A stretch of 64,000 bases of DNA from Steinernema hermaphroditum (Eukaryota > Nematoda > Chromadorea > Rhabditida > Steinernematidae). The notes beneath the pieces were generated by a model. The model was not told the origin of the DNA and did no database searches. It saw only the letters and a program-made list of their open reading frames with translations. Location of the stretch: contig CM059623.1 of NCBI GenBank assembly GCA_030435675.1, positions 2,940,012 through 3,004,011 of the forward strand, written 5' to 3'. Positions 24,101-36,100 of this stretch are shown here, in pieces. A program made the translations under genes and the position numbers. The number at the start of each line of letters is the position of its first letter. Positions within the stretch are counted from its first letter, which is position 1.

Positions 24101-27100
24101 GCTCTGGAAAAGGATAATTATAATCGTGACGTGGTGAGGATAGTGGATAATTCTTTCTATTTTTGCGACATCGTACTGATACTAATATTCCTAAAAGTGC
24201 CCTTTTTGTATAATTAATGTATAATTCGAAAACTGAAAGGCAAGCAGATGTTTTGGTCATCTCTGTATTACACAATCAAATGATGAAATTGAAAATTGTG
24301 GTCCTTTTCTTTTAATGAATAAGCAATTTTTGAGCGAGAGCGATTCTGTCACAAACTGTATTTTTCATAGCAATATATAGCAATATATCTGTGAGATAGC
24401 AATATATCTGGAGATAGCAATATATCTGTGGACGGTTTGTTTGGTGCTCATAGAATTATTTTTGCTCAAGCATCATCCACCAAACCAATTTGAACGCATC
24501 TGATCGGCGGGGTCGGTTCGACGTCTGGTGTCTGAAACCGACCGCTTCTCAAACGATCGAATGTGACTTTCGATTCTGACGGGAAACCACACAAGGGGAT
24601 CGCAGGCAACTAAGAGAGATAAACACAGCCGTCGCTTCTCCATTTGTATACAGGGCACGCTGCTTCTAAAGCAACGATCAACGCTCATGGAGGATTTAAT
24701 TTTTGCAGGGTAGAACTCTTCTATTATTACTATATGGACTTGTGCGATAGGACTTGGATAGATGCTGCTTATACATGATTTTTGAGCTCTTTTGTCATGG
24801 CTTTTCGGATGGAGGTAGCGATACCACTGTGCGCGGCAGGGCAGCTCGCCATAGAATCATTTGTGTTCGAGTATAAACCACTAGTCATGTCATTTGTGTC
24901 GCTGGCCATCTCTCCGGTTGTCCACTCGCTCTCTCTGAGGTTTTCGGAGAACACACATCAGTTATATACATGAGACTATAGAAGTGCAAATGGTTGAAAA
25001 AAAGCATTTTGTTCATTTTATTCATGAAAGCAACACAAGCGTTCTTGAACGATTCAGATCTTACTTAATGTTCTTCAGTTGTTTTGCCGAATGATGGGTG
25101 TGCATTCATGTTCAAATTAATGGGTTTGGTTGGCGAAAATTAATGTGATTTTTGGCTTCCGCCTCTATAAAACTATCCCGCGCATTCTCTATAGTGACAT
25201 TCAGAGATCTTCAGTGATTCTTGCACATCACTGTTACAGATAAGATAACTTATTTGATGACAACATTCCACTTGCCACTTTTTTTCATTTTTGTACATTT
25301 CCGCACCTTGGACACTTTAACACTTCAGGCTTTTATATGAGGAGTGTGTATTGAGATGAGAAATTTTTTGATACTTTTTCGATCTGAATATTTGGAAGTT
25401 GGTATGACTGGGGATTCACTAAACAAATTACTGGGTTTCGTATCACAAATATATCACTTTCACGAAAAGTCATCATTTAAAGACCGAATTTTGCTACAGT
25501 ACATTCTGTATGTGCGGAGATGGACGCCAGCGGGCTGGGCTGGATTGGCTAATCAATCCGGTCAGCGGTTCAGCTGGGAGTTTGGAACAACCGATGTCCA
25601 TCTCTGTATGTTGTACTAAGGGGATATTCCATCTTTTCGCATTTTTGTAGTCGTGGTGTAAATGCTAATAACTTTCGTCAATTCACGTTTTCAGTTAATT
25701 CGTGATAGGGGCGCCAGCCGATCGGTTCAAACGGTTCAGTAGTTCTTTCTGCATCTATGATGTTTTCATTCTAAAGGCCGTTCATCCTACCGAGTGTTCC
25801 TGGCCGGTAGGCTACTGATATCCTGATATGCTACACCATTGTCTCGATTTGATGAAGTTGTTTTTGAAGTCACAGTGATAGGGATTGCTCCCAATTTTTG
25901 ATTCAGCTTGGTCGAAAAATGTCATATGGTCATATCGTCTGTTCTTTTAGAAGCAAACTTTTGACAATCGATAAGATCTGTGCGGGCAAAGCCCAATTGA
26001 TTTCTATTCAATCTCGCTATCATGTATTTTTGTATTTAAATAGTACCATAACGCTGATTCGTCTTTTGCTATGTATATCATGATTGCACCAGCGATGAAA
26101 GTTAGCATCATAAAGCAAGCCCTTTTACACACAAAACGTTGACTTTGATCACGCCATCCGGATTTTATATTTTTCATATTTTTGATCTTCAGACCGCTTC
26201 TTAGGGACGCTTCTTAAGCCGAATTATATCTCGCCAAGAAGACCGTCAGCATCGCCCGACCACTTGCGCCGACCACTCAAGCCGAAGAATCACCCCAACT
26301 GCGAAGTCTGCTCCGTCAACCGTACCGAAGACGGGATTCCACGTCGCCTGTCGTGCTCCACCACAGCCTCTTTATCGCTTCGAAGCCTGCGCACATTGAT
26401 GGGACAGCCGCCTTCAACTCCGACGTCGTGTCCTGCGCCGAAGAAAGAAGAGAAATAGCGACAACGGTGACGGTTCTTCATTGTGCATTATGAGATATCA
26501 TTGGTTTGGATATCAATTGGATATCAATGTTATTGGTTAAAGAGTAAAAACGTAAATGTAAGAAATACTGTCGCCTCTTTAAAGCTTTTTCTTTACTTTT
26601 TTTTTCGCATTTTTTTCAGCATATTTTATTTCTTATTAATTCGGATTGAATCACAAAAGAAGTGACCTTTCTACAAACATAAAGAAGGGCTCACATAATA
26701 CACACCTCGCATAATGGATAGATTTCGAAATTTTTGAACTAGATGATGATTTAGGGTGGAGCGTGCTTATCTCTCCTGTCCCACGGCTTCTGAGACAAGA
26801 ATGTCTTTCCTTTGTTCTGGTCTACGGGCGCAGTATGCGACCGCTCAACACCTAACGGGTTAACAGAAATTTTCGGCGCGTGGATGGATAACCGCAAAAT
26901 TCCTTACGATTTATGAATGTGTTGGGCGGATCTTTTTGATTACAGGGTTATACTTCACAATATACAGCTTTAGCCAAACGGTATCGATTTTTGCCATTAG
27001 TATGTCGATAGAAGGCTTCCCTATGAACGTGTGAACGTTATAACTGTGTGAAACTTTTAAATGTGATCTAGTTCTTGTTGCAATACAGTGTGGGCTCGAA

Positions 27101-30100
27101 AGATAGACACATCAGTGACTATAGGTCAGTCAGAGTTCATTTGAAATATGGAAACTTTCGACAAACGCGGAAGCAGCAAGAAAATAAAAACAAAAAATAT
27201 TCGCAGTCAGCAGGATTCGAACCTATGCGGGCAGAGCCCAATTGATTTCTAGTCAATCTCCTTAACCACTCGGACATGACTGCATGTGCTGTTAGTCAGC
27301 ATGGAACCCTATATATAAACGGAGAACCGACGGGTCCATTGGTCTGTCTGTGTGGGTTTTTCCGTTCGTAGGGGGGCGGAAAGGAGGACGCAAAATAGGG
27401 CAACGATCACAAAATGTCGTTCAAATCGTTCGGAAATATGGACACCATAGTAGGTCCCAAACTACGTGAAAGACGAGCGCTGTGAATCTAACTCGGTGAA
27501 GTTACTGGGGGCATTTTCGTGGAAATTGCTTGAATGTGATTAATATCTTGTTGTAATACTGTGCGGGGAAAGAGCGACGCACCTTTCCAAAACGCTGAAA
27601 TAAAGGTCATACCACCAAAAAGCGCGTTTCAAAAGACGTAGGATGACGTTAAGTCATACACGCAAAGTATGCTGTCTAGGCAAGGCTCGGTGACCAAATC
27701 GAAAAAAAGTGACACATCAACAAAAATCGGTGGTGTTTCGTACGTTTCGATGGGATTCAGATCCGGAGTATATGTTTGCCAAGGTGCGCCTATCTTTCTG
27801 CACCGTACTGCATACTGTCATTTTTGAAAACGACAACTGTGTAACAGGGATTTTTGGAGATTCCTTTAGATCACCAAGTTGATTGCGAAATTTTTGTACA
27901 TTATTGAGGCATATTATAAAAGAAGCATACGAGAGTAACTTCTACATCAAGTCTGTCAAGCAGATACCTTCTTCATGAAGAAATAGTCTATAGAAGGATT
28001 TTTTGAGGACCAATATATGTGCAGAGTACTTATGGATTTATATTTTTGTTTTCGAAGATCTGTCGACTTTACATGTAGTGTAAATCAAAATAACATTTCA
28101 TAGGTTATACTACACAGTTTGCTAGCATCTGTAGCATGGAGCCAGAGAAAAGGGCAGGAAGAACAAAGCATTTTTGCGGTGGAATTGGGTTGCCATATAT
28201 GTACATGGTTCAAGGGGTTCGTGGGAACTTCTTATTTTGTACATGGCTCAGGGTACGGTCAAACATATACGGCTAAGATCAACGCGACACCAGGGGCGGT
28301 GTACTAATCAAACACGTAAGCCATACAGACAGTTCTAACAGAGCGATTTTGAGTCACTTTTAGTCTCTTTTTGTCAGCAGTAGTTTGTCCGTAGGGCTAC
28401 TTGGCGATTTTCTTGAAGATTTTTGCACTCACAAGGGAACCACCCGAAGTGATACGCGCCGATCGAGCTGCGGTGTGGTGGGCCGGCTAACATTGTGCAG
28501 AGCCGAGCTGCGGCAAATTTCAAAACAAGCAAGTTAAGCATTTTTGCTAGATTTTGCTGCCCGGGTACAATAAAATTCGACCTGAAACGGCAAAGAAGTT
28601 CTGTAAGATGGCGGTGGGAGACCTTGAGTTGTCAATTGAAAACACTCCGAGTGGTTGTTTCATCTCCCGTCCCCGTTTAAATCGCCTAAAAGGCAACAAC
28701 AGGGAAGAAACTAGCGCTTTGCCGCAACAGAATTCGTGTGCATCTACATTATTGTATGTGGATAATTTCCGGGTCTGAGGGAAATGATCTTTTTCCTTTA
28801 TGCGGCGAGGTAGACTGCAGGGTGGTTCCCTTGTCAGTAATTTCGCGCATCAGAAAATCCTGAACTTTGCTTTTCAATTTTCGAAGGTCATACTCAAGCA
28901 GTGAAGTCAAGAAGTTCGCAATTTTTGTATGCGTACCGCAACATCGCAGATTCTGTATATGTATGTATGGGTGAATGTAGATAGCTTTCAAATGTGTTAA
29001 ATTTTTGGATATGGAAATAAAATGAGCATTTAAAAACTCTGTTTACATTAAACAAAAACGAAATTGGTTCAGCATTTTTGTGGGGAGTTGTACATATTAG
29101 CAAGGCCTTTTTGGTTATCTGAGGCTATTTGAGGTTGTGCTTAACAGCTTCTTCTGCTTCTTAAGCAGCGATATCGATGGTTGGTTAAATGTTCTACATG
29201 GAGCGATTCACACGAACGCTTAATTGTGAGTAATTCTATTCTATTTTTTTTTCTTTTTTTAATATTTTTGTGTGTTTGAAGACAGGATGAGTTTCAAGCA
29301 CTGCCCACTCAAACGGTCAAGAATCGCTACGTTTATTGCGCCAGCCGAACCCAAGATGGCTCTCCACTTCATCAGCTGTGCTCTGCCGCCTGCTTCTCTA
29401 CGGAAATAAGCCGCTCAACCACACCCATGGTGCTACTGTTTCCTGTATGCGGATACCATCTCCAATCGGGACAAGAAGAAGATCTACCTCAACGATGTGA
29501 TTTGTGTCCTCTTGTACGTCGTGCATACAAAACGACGTAGCACAGTAAGTATAATGCTGTGATTCCAGAAGATTATTGTTCTTGTACCATAATAGAGGTT
29601 TTTCATGATAGACGTAATGTCATTGAGCTAATATATTGAACATAAACAATGGTAAATAGGTAACATTTTTGGACGTGTATTTTTAGTGTGTTCATAAACC
29701 GTGTAATTACTCTTACTTGTTTTTATAAATATTTTTGTGAGGAATTCGCACAAAGATTCGGAATTGCATCCACAGAGTCAAGGGTTGTTCTGGTTCGTAT
29801 TCGAGAAATTGGGATTAAAGGGACCCGGTCATGGATAAAAAAAGTTTTATAAATCTTCTGAAAATTTGTGTACCCCTGTTTTCGGGGTCGCTGAACACGG
29901 TGGTAAAGTCGGTTTCCCGAAAATCCCGGTAGTTTCCAAGAATCAGGCCTTAGGATTCAGAATGTGTTTTACTAAGGATCCCGGCACGATTTGTTCGGCG
30001 GGAAACAACCAGCGCACAGCATCTTCGCTTTTTCTCGGCGCACTCGGCTGCTAAATGTTTGCGGTTTTCTGTATCATCATATATCGAATTATTCCGGAAT

Positions 30101-33100
30101 CTATCAGATAAGTTCAATGTATAATAATGTAGGTGCTTTTCGATCCTTCTTTTCAGGGCGTACAGAGGGAAGCTTCCAATTAGGGAGCAGATCGTGAAGA
30201 TTCTGAAGTAAGTTCGTCAAGATTTGCTGAGCCCTACTGAGAATACGTCCTCAAGTCGAACGGTACAAGCGAATCTGCATATATCTCGCGGAGCTCGCCA
30301 GGATAGATCCCTTACCGAGCTCGCATAGATCGAATGCAAGCCGCTGGGACTGAAACTCGGCCTGGGCACTAGTTTACGGTTTATGTGGAGAACATGCGTC
30401 AGGGAAAATACTTTTTATTGAACTTACTCTACAGAAGAAACGAAGAAATGGCAAAGAAGGCGCAAAGAATGGTTCGTTATTCTTCGTCAGATTCGTTTGC
30501 GTCTTCAGGAACGAACAATAGGTCACTTTCTTCGCAGTCGTCGATATTGGAAATTGCAGAAGGATATTCCGTGGGCGCATCTTCGACGTACATCACCATA
30601 ACAGGTTGCAGTTCTGTTTGCAGGTTTGTGCCATGAGTATCCTGAACGTTTGAGGCAGACTGTGTTGCTGAAAGAAGAATTGATTGGCGCCACTCATTCA
30701 GAGGTTTGAAATGAGCGTGTTTCTGGACATTACGACGCTGCGATTTACTGAAAACTGTTCGAGTTTTTTCGGGAGGGCCATTTTTTATGTACCGCAAGCG
30801 GATCTCGTTATGATGAAGCACTGCCATCTTGGATCGTTCGAAGTAGGCGCCCTTCGGATAGAAGTGATCCTTTGGCGTATAGATCTTGCCGGCCACAGAG
30901 TGGAAATTTTCAATACTGGACGTTGTGCAGATCGGAGAGCACTCGACTAGATTTTCAAACACATGCGGTTTCAGTACTTCAATATATATTTGTAAGAAGC
31001 ATCATCTGGGCTAAACCGTGCCTGATCGTCTTGCTCAGGATCGTGAAGGCATCGTTCAAGTCGCTTGAATTTTTCGTTTGGGAGGTTATGTATGCCTACT
31101 AAATGATATAAGCAGCTTTCTGCCACTTCTTTGCAGAGTTCCCCGTCCCCTTTAGCAAATTTAACCGAGAACCATAAGTGATTCGTCACTTGCTGAATTG
31201 AATCCCAAAGGTCGGACCGCTTCTTCGCTTTCGTACCCTTATAGAGCTGTTTCTTTACGTTTTTGATAACATGCCACGGATCAAGAAAACACTGGATGTG
31301 ATTCAGCAGGGGATCCTCCTTTATCATTTTTCGTACCGCCTCATTCTTATCAGTCGTTAACGATGCGATCTGCACTGGCACTACTCTATGCGCCAATTTG
31401 TCTACCAAGCGGTGCAAAATTCTTTTAGTCCCTTCGACCTCCATAGATGAGCTTTTATTCCCGGTTTCTGCTCGTTCCAGAACCTCAATATCAAGGATCA
31501 GGCCATCCCGATCCGTTACTGTGCAGCGGCATATCGTTGCACAGAATCCACGTGAATCATACTGTGCATCTGCACAAAGGTGAAGTCCTTCTTCTCCCCT
31601 TTCCGCCACTTTTTGGATGCTGATTTCGAGAATATCAATCTGCGATTGACAAAAAAATCGGTTCACTGAAGGAAGTGCGAAATGCTGAATATGTCGCGTG
31701 TGCTGCTTTTCTCGTAAAACCGCCAGTTCCGCAACATCAAAAGCTTCCACCAAACGATGATAAGAGATTCCTGCTGTGTAGCACGCCACTGAGAGTCCAA
31801 AGTCGCCGGAACACACCGATGTTCCACCAACCAGTGTTTGACTTCTCCAATCCCATCGCCCACACGAACATTTGACACCAATTGCAGATCCCTTTCGAAA
31901 CGCCCTCGCATTCTCACCCAAGTTTGTGGTACAAAAAGGACAATTTATAAGTTTGAGTAATACTTGGAGCTGTGCCCACTCTATGAAGAAGAATCGTTTG
32001 CCATCGACAAGCTCTGAGCTCGTGGACACTATTTCTGGAGTACTCTCGCAGTCTTCGAAATCGTCATCGGTAAATTCAACTTCTGTTTCCCTCGAAGACT
32101 GGTCAAATACAAAACTGGCCACGGCATCATCAATAATCACGGTCGAGGAACGCCGAAGAGCAGTTTTGCTCATTTGCGCACCCGATGACGAACAGGCGTA
32201 CCTCCGAACATTCACAGGAGCCGCGTAAGTGTTCGGCGGCTTATAAGGCAAAGGTAAAGATCCACTTACCAGTAATCCTCGCTCGTAGGTCCGATACGTT
32301 GCTGACCTTCGGTACAATCCCTGTGGAAAGTGTCGATCGCAGAGACGAGGTCGCGCTTGTGCGAACATCTGGTTTAGGATTTCCGGATATTGGCGAATAT
32401 CGAGGGCGTTAATCCAGCTGTTGCGCTCTTCTTCGTTGGTAGGAAAGCTTCGAAGTGAGTCGGCGGCCTCGCCACAAAGTGAACACTTCATGTTCGTCGT
32501 AACTGGCTAATTCCGAAAGTACAAAAAATGGCAGCTTACACAAAAAGTGCGCCGAGAAAAAGCGAAGATGCTGTGCGCTGATTGTTTCCCGCCGAACAAA
32601 TCGTGCCGGGACCCTTAGTAAAACACATTCTGAATCCTAAGGCCTGATTCTTGGAAACTACCGGGATTTTCGGGAAACCGACTTCACCACCGTGTTCAGC
32701 GACCCCGAAAACAGGGGTACACAAATTTTCAGAAGATTTATAAAACTTTTTTTATCCATGACCGGGTCCCTTTAAGCTAGCGTTGTAGACTCAGTCTTCA
32801 GCGATGTTGAAACTTTATGGATATTCTGATTTTGGGTATCTTTGAAATCTTGTTCAAGTGATGTGCTTTCAAAGTAGTGGCTAACAAATGCTTCGTAGGT
32901 GAAATGAGGATGCTTCAATTCAACTAGAGTGCCGTCTGAAACCAGCGAAAACCTTCTTTGCTGTATCATCTGTAGAAAGACACACATCCGTATGTATTTT
33001 TGCCAATCGCGCGTTCCACCTGATATGATTTTAAGGATTTTTGAAATTCTTCGAAATGTTTCTTCTCATTTAAAAGTGCAACATATACTTCGACATCTTG

Positions 33101-36100
33101 AGTTGAAGAATCAGTCTTTGGCGGTGTTGAAACGTTGTGATCTACTGATTTTGGGTATCTTTGAAATCTTGTTTAAGTGATATGCATTCAATGTAGTGGC
33201 TAAGATTTTTGCGCAAGAAATGCGTAAACTAATCTATCTTCTTTAATCATCATACAGTTTTGGAGCGAATATCTTATCATCTTTGTCAAGAGTTTCGTGA
33301 TTCAAGCTACATAATAAAAATTTGTTTCTTCTAACCAAATCTAAAACCACTCACATGGAGTTATACTTTTTACGTTAGCAATATTTTTGAAAGGAATATC
33401 ACGGCCGTTTCCTAACTCTTGTCGTAATTTTCGAACAGTTGTATGTATGTAGAAGCAGTTCCCTTGAAATCGTAGAAAACTGGCATACCCCTTTTTGACT
33501 GGAATCTGGCGCTGCATAATCTTATGAAAAGGACGAACTACCCTGCCAGAAAGAGAGGGTTACGATGGTTTTGCCAAATTGGATAAAGCACTCTTTGTCT
33601 CTCTATTCCCCACTTTGCAGAAATTTACTTTCTCGTTTGTGTCATTGAGTGTTTATAGTTGGCCCCCACCAGGAAAAATAGTTTCGCATCGGAGCGCCAT
33701 GATTGGGACCGCGACCGGTTATGAACGCTACTTAAATTGAGAAGGTTTATTTTATTTCGGCCCCTTTATTTATTTTTGGTTCCTCGTCTGGCTTCATTCC
33801 GGCAACAATGTAGTGGTCTTCGTTATCTTTCATCCTCAAATGACTCCTTTGAGAATTCTCTCCCAGATTTAATGCGCTCAAAACGACGCTGTTTTCCACA
33901 TCACCCCAAAGTGCCCACCTTTCCGCTCTCCGTTTCGTTGCACTCATTGGCCGAGTCGAGCAGCAGCCAGTGCAGAATGTAGAGGATCTTCTGCAGCGAC
34001 TGACCCATGGGCGTCGGCGTCGTCGGCGACTCCATGTCGCTGCTGGCCGCCGCTGCCGCGGCATTCTCGCTCTCTTCGGCGATGAGCGATGCGCAACACT
34101 AAATAGAGTGTGAGTGGTCCCCGAGGGCTCGTCGCCAACCTGAACGATATGTGGAAAAGCGGCCTTGACGAATCGCCATCGTGAGACCGATTGGATGGCG
34201 TCGGAGAGCGACGGCGACAGACCGTGCAGGATGTTCTGCACGACCACCCGTTCGAAAGTCTGAAAGAGCGGGATGCTTCAAGAATCACACCATTTAGATA
34301 TGATCAATCTCAAAACAGTGGAAAAGTATCCACCATTCTTGAAGTTGGTAATGATTATGGAAGTTTGGTCGGTTTTTCATATCCATTTTTGGATTGTAAC
34401 CAGGAGGACCAACTTTATCGTAGTCTATACGAGATTGCTCGTATGGACTATTAGGTCTAACCCCGAAAAGAGCGAAAAGAAAAACATGCATTACTCTCGT
34501 AGTAGGTAGTTATTATGGAAGCTTGGCCGGTCTCCATATCCGGTCTATATGATATTGTTCGTGGGTCAATTCTGTTAAACGATCACGGATCACGGGACCA
34601 GCCTTCAAGGATTGATCACAGATACGACTACATACAATCTTTTCGCTTTTTTTTGCAAGGAAATAGCGGAATGTATTATTATCTTAGTTAGCAGTTGTTA
34701 TGGAAGTGTGGCCAATCTCCATATCCATTTTTGAATTGTGACCAGCTGGAGGAATCTTAAAGCGGTCTTCATATGAGATTGATCTTAGGCCCATTCTACA
34801 AAATGGTTGCTTAAAAATCAGTGGATTAGTATGGAAATGGAAAAGTGGAAAAGTAAACTTCATTCTATTTCGGGACTCTCAATGCCAACAGTTGGGTAAA
34901 TAGGCCCACGAGGGAGATGCACCCATATTCATTTTTGGATTGTGACCAGGTCGAGTAATTTTAAAGCGATCTGTATATGAGATTCCTCGAAACATTTCAC
35001 GGAACGGTTGTTTACAAGGGAACCCAATGGTCCTAACACCATGTGAAGCATTTCTATGAAACTGCTCCGTATGAACACATATAATAACAAAACAATGCTA
35101 TGGTCGCCGTAAAATCAATGGGTGAGGCGTCCTGCCACGAAAAGTGCGCTTATGGGAAACGTCGCACGCGTTTCGCCATTAAATTTTGGAGTCGTAACAG
35201 AGAATGAGGCGTAACTCGAGAACGAGAGATTATTTCGGAAAAGTGAAGAATGATTTTGAAGAGGAGAACTTGTGCACTGCGCTTATTGGTAGATCCTGCC
35301 GCGAAGTGCTTGGACGACCAGAAAGACTCAAGGTAACTTATCAAAACAGTATAGAATTGACCATGTTACTATTGATGTTCATGTAGTTGATGAAATCATT
35401 CGGTAAATTGTTGGGAGCATGTTGCAAAGATAACATAAAAAGTTTTAAAAAGATTTGGGGTACGATAGAGCACTTTTTGCTGGCAAAGGGCGATTCCACT
35501 TTGCCGTAGAGACATACACGATACAGTGTAAACCACTGTTGAAAAAGTCGGTTTAGGTTGAACTACTGTGAGCGAGTGCTGATGGGATCTTGGGGACCAT
35601 TTTCAACCCATTGGACGTTGCCAAATTCGAACAGTTCCATTGTCTCTATAGATGATCACTTGCTACACGATGCAGGTTATTTTTGGAAAGCATCGTTTGC
35701 GCGATACCACATCTATTAATTAGGCTTAGTGACTATTCTGAGAATTGCAACTGTACGTACAAACTCCTCTAAAAGCAGGTGTTTCGAGTGATGACTCGCT
35801 CTTATTTAATGATATTTTTGGGTGCGTCGATGTGTGCCGTTAATTGAAGTGTTTTGGATTCATTTTTGAACATTTCAATGCCACGAAGCCCTTCAGTCAT
35901 TTTCATAAAGATCTATGACGTATTTTTGCATATACGTGCTTTGTAGTGCTCAGCCGACGTACACCAATTATACCATAAAACGTATTTTTGGACGAGGCAC
36001 ACATCGACTAATAACATCAGAAAATAGGTCTAGAACATCAGTTACCGTCTTGCCAAGAAGTCTCTAAATTTGGTCAGTTACCGAGACGACTATATATTAC

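Larger units (their letters stand above)
29819..32771 (-). mobile_element. Complete Kolobok DNA transposon (2,953 bp)
   Basis: Both ends read AGGGACCCGGTCATGGAT from outside in, and the element is flanked exactly by TTAA (29815-29818 and 32772-32775). The terminal inverted repeats are about 225 bp (29819-30043 and 32547-32771) and nearly identical. The interior encodes a THAP-domain transposase. TTAA target sites plus a THAP transposase define the Kolobok superfamily; piggyBac shares TTAA but not THAP. It lies in unc-80 intron 4 in the gene's orientation and has no ATTTTTG motifs, consistent with late arrival. Confidence 0.9.
24104..33918. other. unc-80 intron 4 (9.8 kb)
   Basis: The largest intron. 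It contains the Kolobok transposon (29819-32771), tRNA-Ser, a tRNA-Ser relic, retroposon fragments (about 24890-24960 and 26230-26490), a 3-4 unit tandem repeat at 24367-24432, and about 35 plus-strand ATTTTTG motifs outside the transposon. No host protein gene is supported. Confidence 0.8.
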
